The notes under the pieces were generated by a model. The model saw nothing but the letters and a program-made list of their open reading frames with translations, ran no database searches and was not told the origin of the DNA. The position numbers were made by a program, and so were the translations under genes. From Pseudomonas grimontii (GTDB lineage Bacteria > Pseudomonadota > Gammaproteobacteria > Pseudomonadales > Pseudomonadaceae), in assembly GCF_007858185.1 (NCBI RefSeq), contig NZ_VFES01000013.1, positions 124,006 through 188,005 of the forward strand: DNA of 64,000 nt. The letters run 5' to 3'. Below are positions 16,801-24,104 of the stretch, in pieces. The first letter of the stretch is position 1. The number at the start of each line of letters is the position of its first letter.

Positions 16801-16803
16801 CGG

Positions 16804-19221
16804 TCAGCTCCCGAAGCGGACGAAACCGCCGTCTGCCGAGCGACTGTCCTGGTCCTGCGTGGACATCGCACGGCTGATCTGGGGCATCGAGACATTGCGC
16901 CCGGCACGCTTGGTTTGCACGGTGAAAAACCCCATGAGTTCCTGCAACTGCTCGGCCTGGCCACTCATTTCCTCGGCCGTCGCCGCCAGTTCCTCGGAAG
17001 CCGACGCGTTTTGCTGAGTCAGCTGGCTCATCTGCGACATCGCACTGTTGATTTGCTCGGAACCGATGGATTGTTCTTCCGAGGCGGCGGCAATTTCCTG
17101 CACCAGGTCGGAGGTCTTGGCAATCGAGGGCACAATCTCGTCCAGCAAGTTGCCAGCGCGTTCAGCCAAGGCCACGCTGTTCTTGGCCACTTCACTGATT
17201 TCCTGTGCGGCAATCTGGCTGCGCTCCGCCAGTTTGCGCACTTCGGCCGCGACCACCGCAAAGCCTTTGCCGTGCTCACCGGCGCGCGCCGCTTCGATCG
17301 CCGCGTTGAGCGCGAGCAAATTGGTTTGGTAGGCGATGGAGTCGACGATGCCGATTTTTTCGGCGATGGTTTTCATGGCCGCCACGGTGTCCTTCACGGC
17401 ACGACCGCCTTCCGACGCTTCCTTGTTGGCTTTGCCCGCCATGCCGTCGGTCACCTTGGCATTTTCGGTGTTCTGGGCAATGGACGCCGACATTTGCTCC
17501 ATCGACGCCGACGTCTGTTCAACCGATGCTGCTTGCTCGGAAGCCGACTGGGCCATGCTTTGGGCGGTGGCCGAGATCTCTTCCGAGGCACTCGACAGCG
17601 AGTCCGCCGAGCCGCGCACTTCGCCGATGATTTCCGAGAGTTTTTCCACGGTGCCATTGACCGAGTGCTTCAGCTCCAGGAACTTGCCTTGGTAGTCGCC
17701 GGTAATGCTGCGGGTCAGGTCGCCGGCAGACATTGCCGACAGCACGTCCATGGCCTCGGTAATCGGCACGATGATCGCATCCAGGGAACCGTTGATCCCG
17801 ACGATGATGCGGCGGAAATCGCCCTGATGCCGGGCCGCGTCAGGTCGGGTGTCCAGCTTGCCGATCAGCGCACTGTCACTGATCTGGCTGGTGTCCTCGA
17901 CAAGGGCCAGGATATTGGCGCGCAGTTGTTCGATGTTTTCGTTGATAAAGGCTTTTTTGCCGGGGAACCGCTCCAAGGGCGCGGACAAATCGCCCTCGCC
18001 GAACGCGCGAATACAGGCCATGGCTTTTTTCTTCACGCTGATATGGCCGCTGACCATCTCATTGATACCCTGGCCGATATCACGGTAGGAACCTGCGAAG
18101 CGCTCGACGTCAATCATGACATCAATGTCACCTTTTTCGTGCTCGCTGGACATGTGCTGCATTTCGTTGATCAGCGCCAGGACGTTGGCGCGCAACAGCT
18201 CGATGTTTTCGTTGATAAAGGCTTTTTTGCCGGGGAATTGCTCCAGGGGCGCAGACAGATCACCGTTACCAAAGGAGCGTATGCAGGCCATGGCTTTTTT
18301 CTTCACGGCGATGTGGCCGTTGACCATATCGTTGATGCCCTGGGCCATGGAGCGGTAACTGCCATGAAAGCGGCCGGCATCGATCTGGGCGTCGATCTCG
18401 CCCTTGTCGTGTTCAGTGGACATACGGTTCATGTCCACCATCAGCTCATTCAGGCTCGTGCCCAACTGCTGCATGCTCGCCATCAGGCTGGTGGTGTCAC
18501 CCGCTTTGAGCGTGACCTTTGCATTCAGCTCGCCCGCCGACAGACGTGCGGCATAGGCTTGCACCACGCCAGGTTCGGCACCGAGCCGGCGCATCAGGTT
18601 TCGCCCGAGCAAGGTGCCGACCAGGATGGTTGCGAACAGCGTCAGGCCGCTCACCAACAGGATGATGTAGCGCGCATTATTCTCGATGGCGGTGGCTTGC
18701 AATTGGCCTTTACGCCCCAGTTCCAGGTTGTATTCGCGCAAGTCACTGATGGCTGAAAGCACCGTGGTCTGCAACGCTTGGCTCGTCTCAATCAATGTGC
18801 GGGCCGAGGCAAGATCACCATCGTCGATAAGCTTGTCGAAACGCGCCTGCAAGGCAGTGAACTCAGCCAGGTGACCACGCAGTTTTTTCAACAGCGACGC
18901 GTCATGCTCGTCGGAGGTCAACTCGCCCTGATAGCGATCCAGGGTTTTGCCGATTGTGCTGAAGTTCTGTGCCACGCTGTCTGCGTAACTCGGCAGGCTA
19001 TTTTTTTCCGGTTCATTCAAGCGTTGCCATTGCAAGGCGTGAAGGTCGGTGAAAGCCGCGGCGGCACGGTCGATTTCCAGCAGGCTGGGTACCGTGTTGA
19101 CGTTGGCATAACTGGCGCTCGTATTGATTTCACCAGCCAGGTACAGGCTGGTGCCACCCAACACGAAGACGCCCAGCACAGCGGTGAAAACCAGCAGCAT
19201 GATATTTCTGATAACAGTCAT
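16804..19221 (-). CDS. Methyl-accepting chemotaxis protein with repeated HAMP-type units
   Basis: A receptor of 805 residues. An N-terminal membrane helix, a four-helix periplasmic sensor region (about 30-185) and a second membrane helix (about 190-210) are followed by a HAMP domain. Two 90-residue HAMP-like units come next (each with KKKAMACIR, F.NGDLSAPLE or similar, and GKKAFINENIE). The cytoplasmic signalling hairpin has the conserved tip KIGIVDSIAYQTNLLALNAA. No C-terminal CheR-binding pentapeptide is seen. ATG 19221 has AGGAG upstream. It lies between cheA and cheW and is the likely main receptor of this pathway. Ligand unknown. Confidence 0.9.
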   Translation of the reverse strand: MTVIRNIMLLVFTAVLGVFVLGGTSLYLAGEINTSASYANVNTVPSLLEIDRAAAAFTDLHALQWQRLNEPEKNSLPSYADSVAQNFSTIGKTLDRYQGELTSDEHDASLLKKLRGHLAEFTALQARFDKLIDDGDLASARTLIETSQALQTTVLSAISDLREYNLELGRKGQLQATAIENNARYIILLVSGLTLFATILVGTLLGRNLMRRLGAEPGVVQAYAARLSAGELNAKVTLKAGDTTSLMASMQQLGTSLNELMVDMNRMSTEHDKGEIDAQIDAGRFHGSYRSMAQGINDMVNGHIAVKKKAMACIRSFGNGDLSAPLEQFPGKKAFINENIELLRANVLALINEMQHMSSEHEKGDIDVMIDVERFAGSYRDIGQGINEMVSGHISVKKKAMACIRAFGEGDLSAPLERFPGKKAFINENIEQLRANILALVEDTSQISDSALIGKLDTRPDAARHQGDFRRIIVGINGSLDAIIVPITEAMDVLSAMSAGDLTRSITGDYQGKFLELKHSVNGTVEKLSEIIGEVRGSADSLSSASEEISATAQSMAQSASEQAASVEQTSASMEQMSASIAQNTENAKVTDGMAGKANKEASEGGRAVKDTVAAMKTIAEKIGIVDSIAYQTNLLALNAAIEAARAGEHGKGFAVVAAEVRKLAERSQIAAQEISEVAKNSVALAERAGNLLDEIVPSIAKTSDLVQEIAAASEEQSIGSEQINSAMSQMSQLTQQNASASEELAATAEEMSGQAEQLQELMGFFTVQTKRAGRNVSMPQISRAMSTQDQDSRSADGGFVRFGS
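17911..18102. repeat. Intragenic repeat, copy 1 (HAMP-like unit of the MCP)
   Basis: This 192-bp stretch is repeated at 18181-18372, exactly 270 bp (90 codons) away. Identical runs include CGATGTTTTCGTTGATAAAG and CAGGCCATGGCTTTTTTCTT. The copies keep the reading frame and encode tandem HAMP-like units. Confidence 0.8.
18181..18372. repeat. Intragenic repeat, copy 2 (HAMP-like unit of the MCP)
   Basis: This is the second copy of the 270-bp-period in-frame duplication within the chemoreceptor gene; see 17911-18102. High nucleotide identity suggests recent duplication or gene conversion. Confidence 0.8.
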
Positions 19222-19247
19222 GGCGAGGAACTCCTGATGACGCTTCA

Positions 19248-21389
19248 TTAAGTCGATAAAGGGCTCGGGATCGACCGGTGTGGGGCTTCCTTGGCTACTT
19301 GTCCTAACAAATTGGGAATATCCAGAATCAGGGCAACGGCCCCACTCCCGAGGATCGTGAATCCGCCCAGTCCATGGGCATCACCAAACACTTTGCCGAG
19401 TGGTTTGATCACGGTTTGAAACTCCCCCTGCAAGCGATCAACCACCAGGCCGGCACGCAGGCCTGCGTATTGCACAACGACAACGTTTTCGCGGTTACCT
19501 CCAGGCTCTTGCACATCAAACATGTCGCGTAGCCGCAGGATCGGCAGCACATCCCCCCTGAGGTCCAGGTAGCCGGTTCCGGCGCCCGCCTGAGGGGCCA
19601 GCTCGATGCACTCCTCGACCATGTTCAGCGGAATGACATAGGACGCCTTGCCCACGCCGATCAGGAAGCCGTCAATGATCGCCAGCGTCAGCGGCAGGCG
19701 GATGCGCACCGTCGTGCCCTGCCCCTCTTCGCTCTCGAGGCTGACGCTGCCGCGCAACGCCGTGATATTGCGCTTCACGACGTCCATGCCGACGCCACGA
19801 CCGGACAGGTTGCTGACCTGGTCAGCGGTGGAGAACCCCGGCTCGAAAATCAAATTCAGAATGTCTTTGTCCGCCGGCTGTTGGCCCTCTCCCACCAAAC
19901 CACGCTCACGGGCCTTGGCCAGGATCTTGTCCTTGGCCAGGCCGCCGCCGTCGTCGGACACCTCAATCACGATGCTGCCGGATTCGTGATAGGCGTTCAG
20001 GCGTACCGTGCCCTGGGCAGGCTTGCCGCGCTGGATGCGCGTCGACGCAGGCTCGATGCCGTGGTCCATGGCATTGCGCACCAAATGGGTCAGCGGGTCG
20101 CCGATGCGTTCGACGACGGTCTTGTCCAGCTCGGTCTCACCGCCGCCTATTTGCAGCACGATGTCCTTGCCCAACTCTTTGGAGACGTCCCGCACCACAC
20201 GCTGGAAACGCGTAAAGGTCGCGCCGATCTGCACCATGCGCAGGGTCAGTGCCGAGTCGCGTACTTCCTCGACCAAGCGCGATAACAGGCTGGTGGCTTC
20301 GATCATCTCGCCGATGCCGCTGCGCACCGCCACCAGGTTGGCGCCGGCACCGGCGATGATCAGTTCACCGACCAGGTTGATCAGTTGGTCCAGCTTGGCG
20401 GCATCGACCCGAATCAGACTGCCTTCGTTGCTCGCTGCGGCCTTGCCGGCCTTGATCGATGGCGTCGTCGATTCCTGGGCTTCAGGCTCACTGTGCGTCT
20501 CGGCGGGCACTTGCTCAGCGTCCTGGGTGACGAGCAAGGCCTGGGCCTCGGTCAGTGTGCCGCAACGCACCAGCAGCTCAAGCAGCCCGGCATTGTCTTC
20601 GGGCAGCGCGTCGAGATGGGCGCGACACGCTTGCACCGTGGCGTGCGGTGCGAGGATCTGCACAAGCGCGTCATCGCGAACAAAATCAAAGGCACCGTCG
20701 ATGACCTCCAGGGTGGCGTCGCTGGCCAGTGCGAGTTCAAACCCCAGGTAGTTGGTTTCCGCGTCCATGGCCGCCAGGGGCGGCAAGCCCTCAAACAGGG
20801 TGACGGTATGCAGCAAGCGCCCCAGCGTGCTCAGGTAACGCAGGAACGCCAAGGGGTCCATGCCATTGCGCAACACGTCGGGACCAAAGCGCAGCGACAA
20901 ATGCCAATGGCCCGGACTGCCGGCGGGCTCATCCGCCGCAGACGTCGCTTGAAGGGCCGGCGCTGGGGTCGAGACCGCCGCCTCCAGATACAGCGACAGC
21001 CGCTCAATGAGTGCTTGACCCTGAGCCCGCACCGGTTCATCCAGGCGATCCAGGTTGCCATCCTCGGCCAGCAGGTCGATCAATTGGCCGATATGGTCAC
21101 GCGCGTCGAGAAACAACGCACTCAGTGCCTCGTCGACACGCACTTCCAGGCTGCGTACTCGATCCAGGACGCTTTCGGCGACGTGGGTGAACTCAACAAT
21201 CGGCATCAAGCCGAACAAACCGGCCGAGCCTTTGATGGTGTGGGCCACGCGGAACAGGCCGTTGATGGTGTCCAGGTCCTGCGGCGATTTCTCGATCTGC
21301 AGCAGCGCATCTTCCATTTGCAACAGAAGCTCGCGACTTTCGGCAATGAAAGTCTGCAGCACGTCATCCATGTTCATGGGCTGGGCCAT
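19248..21389 (-). CDS. cheA: CheA, chemotaxis histidine kinase
   Basis: 713 residues. The phosphotransfer domain (about 5-110) carries the phosphorylated His in AHTIKGSAGLFG. The dimerisation and ATP-binding domains follow (about 340-570; HLVRNAMDHGIEP, DDGGGLAKDKI, FEPGFSTADQVSNLSGRGVG), and a CheW-like receptor-coupling domain ends the protein. It phosphorylates the operon's CheY and CheB. ATG 21389 is preceded by GGAG and starts five bases after the STAS gene stop. The middle region (about 150-330) is longer than a minimal CheA and may bind a response regulator. Confidence 0.94.
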   Translation of the reverse strand: MAQPMNMDDVLQTFIAESRELLLQMEDALLQIEKSPQDLDTINGLFRVAHTIKGSAGLFGLMPIVEFTHVAESVLDRVRSLEVRVDEALSALFLDARDHIGQLIDLLAEDGNLDRLDEPVRAQGQALIERLSLYLEAAVSTPAPALQATSAADEPAGSPGHWHLSLRFGPDVLRNGMDPLAFLRYLSTLGRLLHTVTLFEGLPPLAAMDAETNYLGFELALASDATLEVIDGAFDFVRDDALVQILAPHATVQACRAHLDALPEDNAGLLELLVRCGTLTEAQALLVTQDAEQVPAETHSEPEAQESTTPSIKAGKAAASNEGSLIRVDAAKLDQLINLVGELIIAGAGANLVAVRSGIGEMIEATSLLSRLVEEVRDSALTLRMVQIGATFTRFQRVVRDVSKELGKDIVLQIGGGETELDKTVVERIGDPLTHLVRNAMDHGIEPASTRIQRGKPAQGTVRLNAYHESGSIVIEVSDDGGGLAKDKILAKARERGLVGEGQQPADKDILNLIFEPGFSTADQVSNLSGRGVGMDVVKRNITALRGSVSLESEEGQGTTVRIRLPLTLAIIDGFLIGVGKASYVIPLNMVEECIELAPQAGAGTGYLDLRGDVLPILRLRDMFDVQEPGGNRENVVVVQYAGLRAGLVVDRLQGEFQTVIKPLGKVFGDAHGLGGFTILGSGAVALILDIPNLLGQVAKEAPHRSIPSPLST

Positions 21390-21393
21390 ACGA

Positions 21394-21711
21394 TCACGCT
21401 CCGACCGATTGGGTGAAACACGCATTGGCGAAGTAGTCGTCAAGGCCGCTGAGGCGCAATGCTTCGCTCACCGTCGAACTCGGGTTGCTCAGCAACAGCT
21501 GGGTGCCCTCCTTGAGCGACTCGCGCTTGATGAGGATCAACAACTGCAAACCGGCACTGTCCAGCTCATCGACATTGGACAAATCCAACTCCAGTTCATG
21601 GGCCAGGGGAAACAACGACAACAGCACGTCCTTTTGCTCGGCAGCCGTGTAAATCGTCAGGGGCCCTTCCATGACCTGGATTCGACGTAGCATCGGGACG
21701 GAGCTTTTCAT
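21394..21711 (-). CDS. STAS-domain protein (anti-sigma-factor-antagonist type) in the chemosensory operon
   Basis: 105 residues forming a single STAS domain like that of SpoIIAA and MlaB. The loop LSNVDELDSAGLQLLILIKR contains the conserved D-S-A-G, with Ser at the position phosphorylated in anti-anti-sigma factors. The start ATG 21711 has a strong AGGAGG. It lies between cheY and cheA, so it is co-expressed with them; its partner is unknown. STAS proteins occur in some alternative chemosensory operons, but no matching serine kinase or phosphatase is visible nearby. Confidence 0.85.
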   Translation of the reverse strand: MKSSVPMLRRIQVMEGPLTIYTAAEQKDVLLSLFPLAHELELDLSNVDELDSAGLQLLILIKRESLKEGTQLLLSNPSSTVSEALRLSGLDDYFANACFTQSVGA

Positions 21712-21744
21712 GCAAACCTCCTGGCCAGCGGTTGCTGGTCATCG

Positions 21745-22113
21745 CTATGGCAGGATTAACTTGGAGACGGCAGTCAGCATTTGTGCAGGCTGAAAGGGCT
21801 TGACCATCCAGGCCTTGGCGCCGGAGGCCTGGCCTTGCTGTTTCATCGCATCACTGGCTTCCGTGGTCAGCATGATGACCGGCGTAAACTTGTAGGCCGG
21901 CAACAGCTTGGCGGCCTTGACGAAGCTGAAACCGTCCATGTTGGGCATGTTCACGTCACTGACAATCAGGTGGATTTTGCGTCCGTCCAGTTTGCTCAGG
22001 GCGTCTTTACCATCACAGCCTTCGATCACGTCGTAACCGGCGCCTTTGAGCGTGATGCTCACCACCTGGCGGATGGAGGCCGAATCGTCGACGATCAGAA
22101 TGGTTTTGCTCAT
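21745..22113 (-). CDS. cheY: CheY-type single-domain response regulator
   Basis: 122 residues; a receiver domain alone. The acidic pair (LIVDDSAS), phospho-Asp (LIVSDVNMPNMDG), Thr (VIMLTTEAS) and Lys (AWMVKPFQ) are all present, so it should accept phosphate from CheA. ATG 22113 follows GAGGAG. It is read after the MCP-like gene and before the STAS gene. Confidence 0.92.
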   Translation of the reverse strand: MSKTILIVDDSASIRQVVSITLKGAGYDVIEGCDGKDALSKLDGRKIHLIVSDVNMPNMDGFSFVKAAKLLPAYKFTPVIMLTTEASDAMKQQGQASGAKAWMVKPFQPAQMLTAVSKLILP

Positions 22114-22126
22114 CGGAACAGCTCCT

Positions 22127-23311
22127 CTAGAAAAAGGTGATTTCGTTGGCATCGGCCTGGGCATGTGCTTTACCACCATGAATGGCGTGTTGCTCGGGCA
22201 TGGTGTAAGCCGTTGACAGCTCGTGCAGCCAACGGTCGCTGGTCATCGGCGCCAGGGTTTGTCCGCTGAGGCTCAACTCATGGCGTTCGTCCAGCTGCTG
22301 CTGCAACTTGTCCAGGTCGCGGGTAATCAAGGTCAACATCTGGCTGACGCGGTCCTGGAACTGCAGGGCAACCAGCACCTGGGCAATCTCGTCGGCGACA
22401 TTGGCGCTCTGCTGCTGCACGTCATGGCTGCTGCGCACGATGGTCTGGGCGGTCGTACGAAAATGCTCGATGACCTGCGAGACCACACGCTCCGAATCGG
22501 CGAGGGTCAGGGTGTCTTGTTCGGCGTGGTGGCGGGACATTTGCACCGTACGGGCGATGGCCGCGTTGACGGTGATCACGGTTTCGCTGATCTTGCGCCC
22601 GGTCTCGCCGGACATGCTCGACAACTTGCGCACCTCATCGGCGACCACCGCAAACCCGCGACCCGCCTCGCCGGCGCGCGCAGCTTCGATAGCCGCGTTG
22701 AGGGCCAGCAGGTTGGTTTGACTGGCGATGTCACCGACAAACTTGGCCATCTGCTGAAGTTGCTCGGTGAACCCCGAGAGTTGCATGACTTCTTTGAGTT
22801 CACTCTCCTTGTTGGTGAGCGCGGCGCGCAGGGCCAGGACGATGGAGTTGAGGTCATGCTGGCCGACTTCCAGCAAGTCGACCAATTGTTGCGAGGCATC
22901 TTGACCGCCATTGCTGGACACGCTGTGGCTGATGTTTGAGGACAGCGTGCCAAAACGTTCGCTGAGCTTGAGGATGGAGGTTTCGCTGAGCGACCGGGCC
23001 GCTTCTATCTGCCGCGACCAGACCGGCAACACACTGACGCACACTTGGGCTAGACCGTTATCGACGGCCAACGTCGGCGGGATTGCCGGTGCTTGATCGA
23101 GTTGCTGTTGCAGGCGGTTCCAGTGCGCCTGGCACCTGCTGTTTGCCCACAGGCCCATGCCGATACACGTCGCAAACAACGCGGCCCCCTCGAGCTGCGA
23201 CACCATGCTGAAGTTCGCGCTGTAAGCCAGCGCAAGCCCGCCAAGCAGGCCCGCAACGGCAACGGGAAACAACGTCAAAGCAGCGGAAGGGGAAGGTGTC
23301 TGTTGGCTCAC
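22127..23311 (-). CDS. MCP-signalling-domain protein with two short membrane segments
   Basis: 394 residues. Two hydrophobic segments lie near the N-terminus (about 10-30 and 37-55) with almost no periplasmic loop and no HAMP domain. The rest is an abbreviated receptor signalling domain with the conserved tip IASQTNLLALNAAIEAARAG and RGFAVVADEVRKL. It is the first gene of the operon. GTG 23311 is chosen because GGGAG lies eight bases before it; a TTG six codons earlier has no support. It may sense from the cytoplasm or membrane, or act as a CheA scaffold with the larger receptor. Confidence 0.85.
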   Translation of the reverse strand: MSQQTPSPSAALTLFPVAVAGLLGGLALAYSANFSMVSQLEGAALFATCIGMGLWANSRCQAHWNRLQQQLDQAPAIPPTLAVDNGLAQVCVSVLPVWSRQIEAARSLSETSILKLSERFGTLSSNISHSVSSNGGQDASQQLVDLLEVGQHDLNSIVLALRAALTNKESELKEVMQLSGFTEQLQQMAKFVGDIASQTNLLALNAAIEAARAGEAGRGFAVVADEVRKLSSMSGETGRKISETVITVNAAIARTVQMSRHHAEQDTLTLADSERVVSQVIEHFRTTAQTIVRSSHDVQQQSANVADEIAQVLVALQFQDRVSQMLTLITRDLDKLQQQLDERHELSLSGQTLAPMTSDRWLHELSTAYTMPEQHAIHGGKAHAQADANEITFF

Positions 23312-23410
23312 GGTCTGTCTCCCTGTCAAGGCATGTCGTCACTGCCTGATCGGCAATTCGGCTGCTTGAGAGAGATACTGGCCCAATAATGGCACTGCCA
23401 CCATCGGAGC

Positions 23411-23462
23411 ATCCCTATTCTGGGGTAGGGATACCGGAAAATCGGGTAGGAAAATTCCTACC
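23411..23462. promoter_or_regulatory. Cluster of inverted GGTAGG/CCTACC sites upstream of the chemosensory operon
   Basis: ATCCCTA (23411-23417) and TAGGGAT (23426-23432) form one inverted repeat. GGTAGGAA-AA-TTCCTACC (23445-23462) forms a perfect second one, with a TACC...GGGTA pair between. The cluster ends about 100 bases before the first gene of the operon and 12 bases after the end of the LuxR-type regulator gene. NarL/LuxR-type regulators bind TACC-like heptamers, so the neighbouring regulator is a candidate (inference). Confidence 0.45.
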
Positions 23463-23474
23463 TGCGTGCGCTCA

Positions 23475-24104
23475 TTACGAAATACCCAGGGTCATGGCAA
23501 AGCGCACGATGTCGGCGGTGGAGGCGAACCCCATCTTTTCCATCAGCCGAGTCTTGTGGGTACTGACCGTCTTGTTGCTGATGACCAACTGCTCGGCGAT
23601 CTGGTTGACGCTCATGCCGTGCGCCAGCAAACGCAGGATCTGGAACTCGCGATCGGACAAGCTTTCGACAAAGGTCTGCTGCTTCAAACCGCTGCTTTGC
23701 AACGCGATCTGTTCTGCCAGCCCAGGGTCCAGGTAACGTTGACCGCTGACCACTCGACGGATCGCGACCAACAGGGTTTCGGGATCGCGGTCCTTGGTGA
23801 GGTAGCCGAGCGCACCGGCACGTAATGCCCGTTGCGCGATATGGATTTCGTTATGCATGCTCAACACCAGAATCGGCAGGTTCGGGTACTGGGCATGCAG
23901 CCGGGCAATCAGAATCTCGCCGCTGATACCCGGCATATTCATGTCGAGCAGCAACAGGTCGATTTCGACCTGACGCAACAGTTCGATCAGTTGCGTTCCA
24001 CTCTCGGCTTCGGCCACGACCTGCACGTCGGCGACCAGGGTGAACAACTGCTTGAGTCCTTCGCGCATGATGGTGTGGTCATCGGCGATCAGCATGCGAA
24101 TCAT
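23475..24104 (-). CDS. LuxR/NarL-type response regulator
   Basis: 209 residues: receiver domain (LIADDHTIMREG, phospho-Asp in LLLLDMNMPG, Lys in LGYLTKDRD) and a C-terminal LuxR helix-turn-helix (LSDREFQILRLLAHGMSVNQ then IAEQLVISNKTVSTH). It is a DNA-binding partner of the kinase encoded just upstream: the ATG overlaps the kinase stop (TGATG). A TTG one codon earlier is less likely. Its targets may include the chemosensory operon downstream, given the sites at 23411-23462. Confidence 0.9.
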   Translation of the reverse strand: MIRMLIADDHTIMREGLKQLFTLVADVQVVAEAESGTQLIELLRQVEIDLLLLDMNMPGISGEILIARLHAQYPNLPILVLSMHNEIHIAQRALRAGALGYLTKDRDPETLLVAIRRVVSGQRYLDPGLAEQIALQSSGLKQQTFVESLSDREFQILRLLAHGMSVNQIAEQLVISNKTVSTHKTRLMEKMGFASTADIVRFAMTLGIS

